NCBI GenBank assembly: GCA_025093985.1
Contig: JACAAK010000009.1
Location: 2,666,001 to 2,730,000, forward strand
Reading direction: 5' to 3'
From: Calvatia gigantea
Lineage: Eukaryota; Basidiomycota; Agaricomycetes; Agaricales; Lycoperdaceae
Length of the DNA stretch: 64,000 nt
Positions 1 to 12,832 of this stretch are shown piece by piece. A program made the translations under genes and the position numbers. The notes beneath the pieces are model-generated. The model did no database searches, was not told the DNA's origin, and was given only the letters and a program-made list of their open reading frames with translations. Positions within the stretch are counted from its first letter, which is position 1, and every line of letters begins with the position of its first letter.

Positions 1-2229
1 TTTTGAGCTAAATACGTGTTTTTTGCAAACCATACCTCTCCAGGTCAGGGGAAAATCAGGAAAAAAATTTCCTGCACACCTACCTCACTTCCAGAAACAT
101 TTACACAGCGCCTTTTGCCGTTAGTCAGTGACAATGGTCAGTCATGTTGGCCTCCAATCCAATTCATACCTCAGAAGAAGAGACAGTGATAAGGACGTGT
201 CACATCACGCACTCCATTTTCAGTTAGGCAGCTTTTTTCACGACTGTGATTGGCGAATTGGTGAGAAGTTGGTTTGGTCAGTGTTCTCCCGACTAGTCAC
301 TGTCTGCCCGACTGGTCGGATTATATAATGCAGTCTGACCAGTCAGGAAGTTGGCCGATGGTCATAACTTGCAAGGCTGCCGGTAAAGGCTAATGTAGAC
401 TAGTCCCTTACCCGCAATATACAATACTTATAAGTCTGGAATATGCCAAAAAAAAAAGGACGTGTCGGACAAGTTGAGAGCATTTACTAATACTCTTACC
501 GTCTGGAAACCCCGCCTGCAAATCAGTCACCAAGATGTGTTCATAATGGATGGCAAAAACTACAAGACTAATCATGGTTATCACGGTGGCTCAAACAAGA
601 GTCATGATATAATATTACTACCCACCCAGGATGTCCCACAAGCTGCAAGGGGGCCTAGCTGCCCTACAGATGGCGTTGAACATCCAGGTCTCCCCCTAAG
701 TGCCCTCTGGTTCCTTCACCACACATGCCCCTATTCCACTCAACCTGACCCAAGCAACTTTTCGACTTCACACTCCCTTCCGAAATCAACAAAGGACTAG
801 AATCCCATTGGCATATAGACGAGGCTCACCTTCGCGTTGTAGAGAGGATGCTTAGTGCTACATTAATAGCTTAATAATACTTAAATTGTGTGATATAATG
901 TTGTCAAGTTCAGTACCTTCAAACTGTGCAGTGTGGTTCAGGTCAGGGTCAGTAGCATTGCTGACTTTCTCACGTGGGGGGTGACTGGTCGGACAGGGGT
1001 CGGCTGTGGTCAGGACCTGGTCACTGCGAACACCGGGTTTGGTAATCAACCAGTCATGGCTGAGCCGTGTAGTTGCCGGTGCAATGTGGGGTGTCTCGAG
1101 GACTGGTCCCCCATTGTTAAGCAAAAATCCCAAAGATTTCGTCCGATACACCTCCTACCGTACTCGATATCCCTGCTGATTTTTCCAGAGGTGGCGATGT
1201 ACATGGCGCTCATAAGTATGTACTTTTACCCGCTTCAAATTAATCACAAAAATATTCAAGGCCGCCTACAAAATTTGGCCGTCTCAAGGACCGATCAATG
1301 ACTGTAGTCTTTGACATCTCGTGAAAATTCCACAAGATGAGTTATCCCTTGCCAAGCTAGCGTTTGCCATTTGGTGCGCCGGGGTGCTGATACACCTTAC
1401 CCAAAAGACAGACACAGGGCCAAAAAATGCCGTTCGAAAGAACGGGAAAGCTATCATCCGTCACAGCAACGTCGTGCAAGCCTGAGTCAACCAGGCACTG
1501 GTGTTTATCGACCTAACGACGAAATGAAGCCGGCCAAATCGCTTCTCAGGTTCTCGTGTGAGTTTGTTTATTGTCGATTCGGTCAGTCTTGACAACGACT
1601 CCGATGATCCCGAATCGTCAAGATGTTAACCAGGCGAATAAGCCGCTGTTTTGGGTGCGTCCTTTAAGCGCCGCTTCAAAGCTTAAGACGAGTCAAAACT
1701 CGTACAGGGAAATACTAACAATCTCTTGAGGGACCAGGTTTTAGTTTCCCCCCGACATCTGTCGCGGGGTCAACCCTTTGTGAATCAAGTAAATTCACTG
1801 GGGGTCCTGGTACTCCCGAGGTGTAGTTACATATGATATAAGTATGACGGACATATGCCCCGCTTTCTTGGAAGGTATCGTTATGGAGCCTTTGCCCATT
1901 ACTCTGGATACCCAAAATGTACTCAAGTTGGGTATGTCCGCTTTGCTGCCCTTGTTCTCCTTTGGCACGAAGTTATTGGACCCGCTGCTGTAGCAAAGCA
2001 ACCATGATCTCACCGCAACGAGGTGCTCGTCCAAATTCGACCGCATATAAAGGCCGATGAGCTTCTTTCCCAAGCCCAAGCCCACTCGCCCACTTTTTCA
2101 TTCATCCTTCAGCACGTCCTTGACGGCCGTCTTTTTGCTACTTCTTTGGGACCTGGGGTCTTTGTTTACCTATCCTTCAACGAACCCATTCAACCAGCCA
2201 TTCCTTTTATCCAAATTCATTTGTTCAAG
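1..2229. other. Non-coding stretch with GACTGGTC-like words
   Basis: No open frame here resembles a known protein, and none joins into a multi-exon model. What stands out is a short word of the form GACTGGTC, GACTAGTC or GACCAGTC that recurs in two patches, about 285–345 and 975–1,110. This could be an old non-autonomous transposon or a cluster of binding sites; neither can be shown by eye. The last 200 bases before 2,230 are pyrimidine-rich and probably hold the promoter and 5' leader of the next gene. Confidence 0.4.
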
Positions 2230-5023
2230 ATGTTTGCCAAGATGAACGCCGGGTTCATCGTTCTATCGTTGTTCATAGCCGCGGAACAGGTTCTTGGGCG
2301 TGAGAGATGGTTCGAGAGGAACGATAAACCGGTTTTCTTGCATCCCAGACGTTTCGATCAAGAACGCCCAGCTGTTCTCCAAAAGTTGAGAGACGCTTGC
2401 CCTGGCGAAGTATGCGGTACCCTGGCGGGACAGGCTGTAACTCCCCTGCTTGCCGCGCAGCCAGAATGCTCTCAGCAGGACATGGCTGACGCGATTATTG
2501 GTGAGCATTTCGAAGGCACGCGTCATATACCCGACTGAATGGTACACAGATGCTAGTCGACAATTTGATGCGGTGATACAGGCAAATATGATCGCCATAG
2601 CGAAAGAATACCGTCAAGCAGAGAAAAACACCCCTCCTGTGAGTCGATGACCATTCTGTAAACTGCAAACTTTTATGACAATACTTATTCCATGCCGTAG
2701 GACTTTGACACTAATCCGCCGACGCTCCGCAACTCTGTCTTTTGTCAAAAAGCCCCAAAAAACCTAGAACTGGGCGGCCTCGTTCAGGCCCAGGACCCAG
2801 CCAATGACCCAGACGTTTTCTTCGACCCTGCTACGAAGTCCAGTGTTAAGAGGGGCATACAGCCAAATACTTCCCCTTTTAATGGTACTGCTGCGACGTA
2901 AGTATTGGTTTTGCCAGTGACTGTTGGGGGTTTCTCTCATATTTGATGCCACAATAAGTGGCAATGGGAATAGTGGGAATCGTAGAAGCAACGCGAACGA
3001 CGGAAATACCGGAGACGCCGGAGACGGTGCAAAGGGCCGCAACAAAAACAATACCAAGGTCAATAATGGAAAGAACGCCGAGGGCAACAACGGGAAAAGC
3101 GGGAAAAACAACGGAGACGACGACGACGACAACGATGACGATGACAACGATGACATACCTTCGAGCACGCTGGCTTTGGTCTCTGGTCAGCCTTCTGCCG
3201 CAACAGCGACCGCTATTAGAGCCGAGATCTCACAGCCACCAAGCGGCTGTCCAGTATGTTTTCTTTGTTAGGGTCTCCGGGAGGGCTCTTCTGACTGTGG
3301 CTTACAGACTGCTGTCACAATCACAGTGTCTGCCACCAACCCAGCCGCTTCTGTCATGAACGCAATTACTGTAACTGTTAGCAACCCCTCACCAACTGTT
3401 GGACCTGCCCCTACGGCTTCTGTTGCGCCTAATGGTGCAGACTTTGGTTCTTGTACAACACCAGAGATTGAATTCGGCGTTGGCTTTGACAACAGGAGAG
3501 AGACAAGCTTCCAGCCTGCCGATAAAAGCAAGTATTCGACTGTTGATTGACACTACCCCACTCATAATACTCGCATTCTAGTCTCCTACCCACATAATTC
3601 AGCTCAGAATGTCAACATCATCACTCGTGAGTATTATAAGTTCTCGATGTGTCATATCTTGATATGTCTTGCAAAGAATTCATTTGTGATTCGTTGACGA
3701 ACACCTGCAACGCGAACCAAGCAGCTAAAGATCTCTGTTCAACCGCTCGCACTGCTGCTTCTTCGGCAAAGGCTGGTACTGGTTCTCAGGCTGACGCGTT
3801 CAACGATGTGTTCGGCATCCAGACCGTGAGTCAACGCGAGTACCATACGTATGGCTTGGCTGACAGTAACAATTCTCCGATCATAGAGCTTTGTTGATAC
3901 TCCTTCGGTAGACAATCAAGGCAGCGTTGTTCCCGGCACGGGCACTGCGAATGGTGGAAACGGGAACGGCACAAGTACAACAAGGTCTCCGGGTCCAGAA
4001 ACTCTGACCGTCGCTCTTCCCGCCGCAACATCTGCAGCCTCCGGTGCGATCGGCAACTTCGGGTCGTGTTCAACTCCAGAAATCGAGTTTGGTGCGGGCT
4101 TTGATAATAGGAAGGAAGCCAGCTTCCGACCCATTGACTTGGGTATGCATGTTCAGTTGGTAGGATACACGCAATTTGACCCCGGGTCTTCTAGCTTCTT
4201 TCAACCACGGATCTGCTCAGAACATTGCCATCGTTACGGGTAAGTTTGCTAGCTATGCTCAACGTTGGCGCTGATCCTGATTGGGCGTAGACTTCATTTG
4301 TGACGAGTTGACAAACTCCTGTAAAGCCGACCAAACCGCTAAAGATACTTGCGCTCGAGCGGCAACTGCAGCCGCAAATGCCAATCCCAAAGGATCTGGC
4401 GCTCAAGCCGATGCCTTCAACGCCGTATTCGGCAAGCAAACAGTTCGGCTTTTGCTTTCGCCCCGTGTGCCCCGCTGACCAACCTTACCTCGTAGGACTT
4501 CGTGAATGTTCAACAAATTGATGACCAGGGCAGACCCGTTAGAAATGGAGGTGCAAATGGTGGTGGCACCATCCTGCCTGCGGCCACAACCACGGCCCGT
4601 CCAACTCGTCCAGTGCGTGCCTCTTTTTTATGGCAACTCACGTAGATTTAATTCATAATAACTTTACTAGTCAAACGTTATCCCTCCCACGACAACAACC
4701 GCCCCTCCACAGAATAATGGTGCCAACCTACAAACATTCACGGGTTCCTTAGGAGGTGTACCGGCTCCTGCTGTCAGCGACCTCGGAAATGGACGTTTTG
4801 CCGTTGAAGGGAATTCCGAGTTCAACAACAGGGAAAGTGCATTTACCCGGTCATGGTGAGGTTGTCTGGGTAATCAACCATAAACCTGTCTCATATGTTA
4901 CAAAGTGACGTTCAAAACAACAAATGTGCAGACGCCGCTAATGCGTCGGGAAACAAGAATGGTTTCACTGTTCAGGCGTGTAATCAACAACAATCACAGT
5001 GTAAAGCTGCTGTTGGGACTTGA
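2230..5023 (+). CDS. Secreted modular repeat protein, multi-exon, function unknown
   Basis: The first exon opens with a hydrophobic signal peptide (MFAKMNAGFIVLSLFIAAEQ, cleavage probably near VLG). Exon 1 ends at a GTGAGC donor near 2,500; the following exons are separated by introns of about 50–70 nt. After a Cys-containing N-terminal part comes an Asn/Gly/Lys-rich and then acidic stretch (about 2,960–3,160, runs of D and N). Two module types then alternate: a segment like FGSCTTPEIEFGVGFDNR (3,440–3,530, repeated at 4,060–4,137, weaker at 4,770–4,850), and a Cys-paired segment with CDxLTNxC, AAKxxC and GxQADAFNxVFG (3,665–3,825, repeated at 4,290–4,440). The last exon ends with NGFTVQACNQQQSQCKAAVG and a stop at 5,021. 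Similar repeat proteins are widespread in mushrooms without an assigned role. Secretion and the repeats are well supported; the exact exon count is not. Confidence 0.8.
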
Positions 5024-6353
5024 AAAATGAACTTGAGCGTGTAGGGTGCCCAAGTAAATCAACCTGTAGATATATTCCTTGTTAAACTTCGCGCATGACT
5101 GAGGAGCACCCATTACCGCTGGCTGTTGGGTATCTCCTAATCCACTGGACATGCTTACTCGCCAAACCACTGGAGACAAAATAAACAGAGGAAATACGTG
5201 ATGTCATATCTTTAATGAAGCGTCACTCGTTTCGACAAATCTGGCAAAGACAGGAAGACATTAAGGTGATCGTGATGCAACAGATGCTTTCCTGCGCTCT
5301 GCTGACGCGATCATGGCTCTGATATGATTGTAGTGTCTTTCATGGGCGCTGACCCTGGAGGCGCGAGGACCACTCCTCGCATCCGCCAACCATGTTTATA
5401 TGGCTTTGACACTTATTCCCCTCTTTCATTCCACATGGTACAATGATAGGATTTCGTGAATTCTTTTCAGGGTATTGAGTCGTATCTTGTTCAAAAAACT
5501 CACCTGTTAGTTGTTCGTTGCAGCATGTCAAGGCATGCGAACAAGAAGGCAACCCCAACTGAATTGGATTTGATTGAGGCCAGCCTCCTGTTCAACCAGC
5601 TTGAGCTGGAAATATGTAGCATACGGGGTTGTGGCGGCGAGGGTTGGGCTGAATGGATATTTGGTTGGACCATTGGATTTGTGGGCACAGTATTGGATAA
5701 AGTTCGGACATTGCAAGAGTTAGAATGGCGACCTCAATTGGAGCATTGTCGGGATCCAAATGAGTGACTTGGTGACCAGAGGGTTATTACCACAAATAAT
5801 CCAGGCCGCAGCGCTTTGATGCAAGTAGTCCTCCAAAACTGAGGTCATATTTTGGTGGACAATGGCCTACCGACAACTCCTATCCAATGCGTACGCCACG
5901 CGGGTTTGAGAAAGCTCCAGAAAGAAGCACGGCCCAAAATAGAGGAAGGGCGTTGAGACGCAGCACTCGGATTCTGTTGGCCTTGAGGGATCTGGGAGGG
6001 CTTTCTGGGTCGTTTCCAGGTTGGGTTCTGCACATTCTGGTCGCATACATGGATGGAATGAGATTTCCAGGGAAGGTATATGGGCCCTAGAATTCTCCAG
6101 GCCATGTTGCGAGGGCTCAGCGCCCTCCGGGATGCTCTTTTCATATACCTTTGGAGGGGGGCTGGGCCAAAGTACTGATATGGAGCGGACAATTCAATGC
6201 CAACGAGTGCACACCAAGGTGGGTGCAACAGTCAGTGGTTCTCCTCCTATGCTTGCCATGAAACACTCCTGGTCTGAGAGCCTGTCTATGGAGTCCATCT
6301 TGTCGTATTTTGCTGCGCATTGGGGGATGGTGGCCCAGACCTCCAGGCGAGGC
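5024..6353. other. No supported gene
   Basis: Open stretches occur on both strands, for example plus 5,456–5,767, but none has recognisable motifs and they overlap each other on opposite strands. The right part may belong to the decayed transposon that follows on the minus strand. Confidence 0.3.
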
Positions 6354-7876
6354 TTATTTGCTGGTGAGCTCCGCTCGTTCAAACGAAGGGACAAACCTAC
6401 TCATTGTTGATTGAGATTGCCTATGGGTTCCTCCAGATGCCTGAGCTTGCCACATGAGATTGTAGCGGCACCGGAACTTGGTAAATGCGCCTTCAGCCGG
6501 GAGATGATTGGGCTGACCACAAGCCCGACATGCTAGTTGGGCGTGCACCGCGGAAGTCACACGAGGAGTTGGCTGAAGAAATCCATGTCCGTGGGTATTG
6601 AAAAGTTGATGAGCAATGGTGTCGCTGCATTCAGCCTCAGCCTTGTGAGCGCGGGCCCAAAGCAGTGTGATCCGATCTGCTTGATCCACTATGTTAAAAG
6701 TAGTCAGTGACGAAATATGTCGCATAGATACTAGATAGTATGAAAATCCACATACCTTATCAAGTAATTCAAAAATGTACTCAGCCGTCATACTGAGCCC
6801 CGTTGAATCATTTAGTTCAAGGCAGAAGGACTGACGATCAGTTGTTGTGATGTGAACTGAATAGAATTTCTTCAAAAGCTTTCCTCCATCAAATGTCAGC
6901 ATAAGATTACGACATTTCTTGAGGTAATCAAGAACGGAGAGTCGAATAGCTGCAGCTTGTGAGGGAAACAAGGTGATTGTTAAATTGATCACGACTAGGG
7001 GGTTGGTAATGGGCATTAAGGGACTTGGTAAATGCATGAAATTCCTTTTTCCTGACAACGTGAGGAGGGAGGCCACATCCGACGATAAGGTCAACAAGTG
7101 CTGCATTAGCACTCTTCTGGAGTTGCTTGCTTCTTGCCTGGGCAAAGACCGAGCCCTCTCCTGGCTCACTCTTTGACCGCCTCAAAGGTGGGGCTTGTCC
7201 GGCATCATCTTCTCCAGCCCCACGCTTCTCACCAATCAAAGATTGTAATTTCGGGATACCGAACTTCACTTTCGCCTCATCAGTGATGTCTGAACCCTGC
7301 GCCAACTCTTCCAAGGCAGCCGTCATCAGACGACCCTTTTCTAGTTGTGCTACATATCCACATTGCGCAACATGCTTCAAAATACGTGTCTTGTCACGAG
7401 GTCGAGCCCATATTGTCCCACAGCCTGCACTCGCAATGCACCGAACCTTCAGGCTATCAGAATCCTGAACAGGGATGCATAGCTTGGATACTTCCAGCAA
7501 CAAAGGCAGTATCCGCCTTCCTCCCATTTGTCCATCATTCGGCTCATCATAGTCAATGTATCGGTTATCAGTGGTATTCGACAAGTGTTTTGTGCTTGGT
7601 TTGTTCCCTTTCTTGACCGGTTGAGACTTTTTGGGCACCAATGAGTGAGCAATATCATGTGATGTCAATCCAAGTGAGCAACGTGGGATCTTGAAGATTA
7701 TGTACCACTGTGAAAACATTGTATTGGCTTGAATATATGTGACGACACACCTTACAACCATGATGATGAAGACACTCTTCAACTGATGCGATTGCGTCAC
7801 GCAACCATTTCAGGGCTAGCACCGATGCTGAATGCTTCGATAGCCATTGTTCGAGTATGATTGGAAGTGATTCCAA
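6354..7876 (-). pseudogene. Decayed hAT-type transposase with BED-like N-terminal part
   Basis: Read on the minus strand, 7,500–7,330 gives a Cys/His pattern like a BED zinc finger (CIASAGCGTIW, then ILKHVAQCGYV). Next comes a helical part including NAALVDLIVGCGLPPHVV and HAFTKSLNAHYQPPSRDQF. At about 6,900–6,790 there is the start of an RNase H-like (DUF659/hAT) core with LMLTFDGG, which would hold the first catalytic Asp, followed by YSVHITTTDRQSF. The pieces lie in different frames, at least one break needs a frameshift or intron, and the C-terminal hAT dimerisation region is not seen. I therefore read it as a truncated relic. Terminal inverted repeats were not found by eye. Confidence 0.6.
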
Positions 7877-9111
7877 GGCCGAACCACGCTTGTTGATCTT
7901 GAAGACACCATCGTCATTTCTTCGATTCCCAAAGAAGGCACATTCAAGGCCTCGGTTATACTCCTCAACCTCTCCGATTTCTACGACCCAGGTTTCATCA
8001 AGCTGGAAAGTGAGGAGACTGTTGACCGGGATAGTGGTATGGAGGGAGGGAGGGCCTTAAGACACGAGCTGAGGTGTTCTAAGTCAACCCTAATATTCTC
8101 GGGTGGATGGTTCGACATCCCTCTTTGAATGTCGAGGGTTTATGGTCATAAAGAAAACTTATTGCCGAATGATGTCTCAATAACGGAAAAGGGATCCCAA
8201 TTTCAAATAGTGCCTTGGCCAATGGTAGCACTCGCAGAATCGCAAGGAGTGGTGCATATTTTAGAATTGAGTATTCTCTTGGGACGCAGTGATATCGGTT
8301 GAGCTAATTTGCTTCAAATTCATACCACGGTTTCAGGGGGTCAGCTGATTAGCAGGTGATTCACCATGCAAATTAGCCGATGGAAAATGGGGGGGCTATT
8401 TCCCGCCACACTAAGCGCGGCTGACAGAATGAGAATGGAGGAATCAATACAAAACTACCGTGCCTGAAGGCCCTCATTACGAAACGAGGTTTTTTTCCAA
8501 GACTATCAGCGCAGTCGCACGTCCAGTGTACCAACCACCCGTAAACTCCTTGAGTGTGGGAGTACTCGGTGGCATATGAGTTTCTTCACAATGGAAGAAT
8601 TTACGTAATTCCAAGGTTTTGGTCCAGTATCTTCTCATTGGCCCTACTTGTTGCTGGTTTGTTCGCTGGCGTAACACGGCCAACTCTCTGTGATTTCAGG
8701 TACCGACCGGAGTACCACAAAGGAGACGAGTTGGAATTACATTATGGATAAGGGTTGCTTCCCTCTGAAGTGGTAGTTTCGGTTTCGACAAGATTTTAGC
8801 GCTATCCCAAGTTTCCAAAATACTACCCGAAATCGCCTCATTGCCAAAGCCCTTCAAACTCTAGTACCGAAACTTCGATTCAGAACGACGGAAGACACTA
8901 CCCACGACACCCTCAAAGATCATGCGGCAAAAGGACCGTGACTTGGAAAATCAACTGAAGCTCAACGTCGTGTTTTGACAAGGCGCCGACCTAGCTCGCT
9001 GAGCGCTTCGCACCCACAACGTTTTCCTTCCTTCCAAGGTAGATCGAATTTCTTCAGCCTTATGCACTTTCAAGTTTGATCGCCTTCTGGACATGGTGTC
9101 AATGGCAGTTC
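7877..9111. other. Intergenic DNA with a coding-like fragment at 7,888–8,060 (+)
   Basis: On the plus strand from 7,888 one frame reads smoothly as LVDLEDTIVISSIPKEGTFK, then ASVILLNLSDFYDPGFIKLE. This looks like a real protein remnant but I cannot name it, and no start or continuing exon is clear. The rest, 8,061–9,111, holds no gene I can support. Confidence 0.3.
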
Positions 9112-10278
9112 TCAGAGGATATGGAATACGCCTACTGCTCGAACCTCCTTCCCGCAAAATACCGCAGTTACCTCCTTCCCAGCACAAATCTTCAGTTTCC
9201 GAACCTCCTCAAAAGCTTTCCTCGTCTGATCCTCACTCCTGGTATACTCCTTCATCAACTTTTTCTTCAGCGCGGGATCATCAGGTTTGTGATTTTGAAC
9301 AAGTAGTTGCTTCAGCGAATATCTTTGTTCGGCGATAGCTTTCTGAAGCGAATTTTGCAAAGTCCTGCCAGCCCATGATTCCTGGAGCACCCTGTCAAGG
9401 TCCTTCAGTTCTTCTTGTAGGTGTTCGATGGCTCTGGCATCATTCCGTCGAATAAGTTGTTCAACCACGCGCCAAGCTTCCCCCGGGTCACTCCTCGAAA
9501 GGCGGTCGATTCTTGAGCCTTCTTCGATCAAGGGCTTCCAGAAAAACTCCTCAAGCTCTTTCTCCCTGGATTCACCGTCGTTGTCATCCACAAGTTCCTC
9601 CCACATGGTTGACACGAGGAGAACCTGGGTCAGTGCAAACGCTCCGCAAAGCTCTCTGAACATGCGGAGGTTTTCCAGTGGCACAGTCAGGCGATTATCA
9701 GTAATGCGATGGAGGTATATCAGTCCGTTGAGTTTGGCGCCCTTTTTGTAGCTGAGGGTCTAATCAGCACGGTATGTGGAAGGAGAGTAAAGCATGTCTT
9801 ACGTTTTCTGAAGCCAGGCATTGATCATTTGGAGGACTTGTGTGGACGTTTTGGCGGTGTCATTGAAACCAGGGGTGTCAACAAGGACGATTCGATCTCC
9901 ATAAGTGGGATGTCCGACACGAATGGCTTCAATGCGAGTGGTGGTGGCGCTTAGAGAGTGACCTGCGCGACGCCCCTGTTGTCCTGAGAGAAGGTCGATG
10001 TACTATGCGCCTGGGTAAGTATCGTTCTGTCGAGATGTGAACCTATCTCCTTACATAGCTCTTGCCAGCACCAGTTGGACCGACGAACCTACAAAGAGGG
10101 GGGGACGTTTCAGTACCGAAAGTAGACTCGCCTCCAAAACATCGCGCGTTCCGTACGCAATAACAATGTCATCGTTTCTAATCTTTTTGATACTGTTAAC
10201 GAACCAGGTCGACATCATGCGGTGGAGGTGACAGTCGATTTGTGGGGATAGCAGTGGAGTAACTGGTCGGTCGTTCAT
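9112..10278 (-). CDS. Stand-alone AIG1/GIMAP-like P-loop GTPase
   Basis: Multi-exon minus-strand gene. Exon 1 (from ATG at 10,278, or MM at 10,218) carries IKKIRNDDIVIA. A GT–AG intron follows, and the next exon supplies the P-loop FVGPTGAGKS near 10,060. The next exon (about 10,000–9,806) has the switch motif IVLVDTPGFNDT at about 9,900. The last long exon (from about 9,745 to the stop at 9,112) carries GLIYLHRITDNRL, then LVSTMWEEL, the position equivalent to the NKxD base-recognition motif, and a charged coiled-coil-like tail of some 120 residues. No kinase domain follows, unlike the related genes further right. It should bind GTP or ATP; the biological role is unknown. An intact frame and clean splice signals argue that it is functional. 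Confidence 0.75.
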
Positions 10279-11489
10279 ACCGCAGTGCTCTAATACTTGG
10301 TGAGCATCACGAGGCCAGCCTTTAGTCTTGCTTCATCGAGCGCGACTGCCACGAGGACAATTGGGTTGGCGAGGTACGCAAAGCAGTTGCATCAAACGTG
10401 GCTTCGAAGCTACATCGAAAACGGTAGGAAGGCCGATGCGGGGGGTGACATTTACATACCACAGTATGACGGAAGCTGTATTGGTTTGCGGTAGTCATGG
10501 GGGAGCCGTGAACAATCTCCTCTCTGGCCATAGGTGGCCCTAACTGAAGGGCGCCAACGATACTATCCTTTGGATAAAGAACACAGGGGTGCTGCAATGT
10601 ACGACAATCGTCAGCTCAAAGGTAAGGTAATTTCAGCCATATTTGAATCTATTTTCGTCTGCATCTTCCATGACCGGTTTGGTTGGTTTCAAGTACCGGG
10701 ACACATTGCATTTGGGTCGGTTTGGGTTTAAGGGCCAACAGTGGAGACTTTTCAAACGGGCACGGACACCAGCAGGCATTTAATATTTGACATCCCTCTT
10801 AGGCATTCTTCATAACTAGTATACAGGTCAGACCCGGTTAAATTTTATCCCAGGTAGCGCACTATCCTCCACCGGGCGCCAGTCACAGTTGGCACTCGCT
10901 GCAGGTGAGCGGGTCACACCAGTGTCACACCGGCCAAATTGAAGTACCCACCCTCAACAATTCCCGGTCAACAGAAAAACGTGAAAAAATCTGGAGAATG
11001 CTTTGAAAGTTCAGGCAATCTATAGCACCGAATTTGCAGATTGGGAGAAGGGAAGGTGCCGAACGCCAACTGGGAGTGAAAGATGCTATCCTTTCTTGAG
11101 GTATTGAATTGACAATGATTCCAAATATTTAGGGGTATACACCTCAGGCAGTCAACCTTACAAACTTGAAACACAGGATATAACGAGGGAAGGAGGTATG
11201 CAAGTATTGTATACTCATCGACTTCCAGGCAGGCAAATTTAGAACCGAAAGTCAGTAAGAAAGAGTGTACAACAAATGTTTATCGAACCATCCGCAAGAG
11301 TAATCGAAGAAATCAAAGTTCAGGTAATTAGTAAACGCAGGAAGCAGAAATGAATGATGTAAGACTCTAGTGCGAAAGCACGGAGCAAATAGAAGGCGTC
11401 CATTCCGTTTGCCTCGGGACCAAGGCAGATCAAATGGCTATTGTTGCACCTTTTCATCGTCATCAACATTATCACCACTTCGCCATGGT
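10279..11489. other. Intergenic DNA, nothing recognised
   Basis: No convincing coding frame on either strand. It lies between the start of the GTPase gene and the 3' end of the GPI-anchored protein gene, both on the minus strand, so the left part should include the GTPase promoter. Confidence 0.35.
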
Positions 11490-12531
11490 TTAAACCAAAA
11501 GAGCGGCGAGGGCAGCACCAACGACGCCAGCGGCACCGACCTGAGCGAAGTTAGCAGAAGCTGCGCTAGAAGGAGTAGAAGAAGCAGCAGCGCTGGAGCG
11601 AGAACTATTGAAATAAATCAAAACGTAAGCATGACGTAAACTTAAGAATCAACAAATTTGGCTTACACAGAGCTAGCCGCTGCAGAACTTGCGGGCCTGG
11701 AGGTGGCAGCAGGTGAGGATGCAGGAGCAGTAGTAGCAGGAGGGGTAGCAGCAGAGGTAGTAGCAGGCGTGGTGGCACCGGCAGCTGAAGTGGAAGCGGG
11801 GGTGGTAGCGCCACCAGTGGGGGCAGGAGCGCTACCACCGGCAGAAGTCGAAGGGTTCTGGCCAACACATGAAGCGTCGGCTAATTGTATCGTGAGAAAA
11901 TGATATACAGACAACAAAGCATGGAAACGTACAGCCACCGTTGACGGTGAAGGGAGCAGACTGGGCTATCTGACCATTGCTGTCACGAAGAGTAAGGCCA
12001 AGGGAACTACCTGAAAAACATGAGTACATGGTGAGGTTCAACCGAAAAAAACAAGCCTACCTTGAGGTTGATTAACCGTCCAGGTTACGGAATTCCCATC
12101 CTGCCTTCCGAGGTCCACAAGAGCAGGGGCACTAGGCTGGCCACCAGGGAGAATGCTAGGTCAAAGATGAGAACAAAGGCTGTATTAACTTGGATAACAA
12201 GTAGGCCCACCTCTGTTATTTCCCGAGCGGAAGTGCGAAAAATCCGATCAGGTTTGCAGTTAAGGTTCCCATCGAGAAAAAATACGAACCAAGAAGTATG
12301 GGGCTGAAAAAAAAATGTTTGAGCGTGTATGAGGTAGTAGAGGGAGGCGACCTACGAGTTCCTCCGGTCCAACTGAGAAGGAGTGGTTGGCAAACGACGG
12401 CATTGGTGCTGCGGAAAACTAAGTTAGGCTTGGGGGAATGACGCGAAAAATGATACCCACGGGGTGTTAATCATGAAGTTCTGGGCGAGAACGCCAGCGA
12501 CAAAGACGAGGGAGGCGAAAATTGTCTTCAT
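11490..12531 (-). CDS. Ser/Thr-rich GPI-anchored surface protein, Kre9/Knh1-like
   Basis: The start at 12,531 opens a signal peptide (MKTIFASLVFVAGVLAQ) followed by NFMINTP, the usual opening of the Kre9/Knh1-like domain. Later exons give TNAVVCQPLLLSWTGG, then SVTWTVNQPQG and SLGLTLRDSNGQIAQSAPF, matching the beta-sandwich core of that family. After CVGQNPSTS comes a low-complexity Ala/Ser/Thr/Pro stretch of about 60 residues, likely O-glycosylated. The last exon ends with SSAASANFAQVGAAG and a short hydrophobic tail (VVGAALAALLV), a typical GPI-attachment signal; the stop is at 11,490–11,492. Proteins of this type sit at the plasma membrane or in the cell wall; yeast Kre9 and Knh1 act in beta-1,6-glucan assembly. 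Exact exon borders in the middle are uncertain. Confidence 0.8.
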
Positions 12532-12832
12532 TGTAGTTGCCAGTGATGAACGGGTGGTTGGGAGGTGGAAGTGCGGGAAAACACGCAATCATGCGACGTT
12601 TATATATTTAGGTAAGAATTGGTTGTTTTGTTTGTCTGAACAAACAATGCATGACAACGGCGTCACAACGCCTCGTCGCTTTTGTCATTGGTCGGAATCT
12701 TATCATAGGAGCTGTTTTCTCAAACATCTTTAGACCACTCTGGAGACTTCCAGCACGGCCTTGTGCACAGGTATTGCAGAATCAAGAAACCATATACATT
12801 TTCTCCGACTATGAACACAATTCGGAACTGCC

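Noticed and set aside
2764..3168. Minus-strand frame rich in Ser, Leu, Phe and Pro
   Set aside because: It is the reverse reading of the Asn/Asp-rich part of the secreted protein and has no motifs of its own.
5456..5767. 103-codon plus-strand frame with a Gly/Trp-rich stretch
   Set aside because: No known motif and no splice partner, and an equally open frame lies opposite; not enough to call a gene.
11605..11868. Plus- and minus-strand Leu/Pro- and Ala/Gly-rich frames
   Set aside because: They are other-frame readings of the Ala/Ser/Thr/Pro-rich region of the GPI-anchored protein gene.
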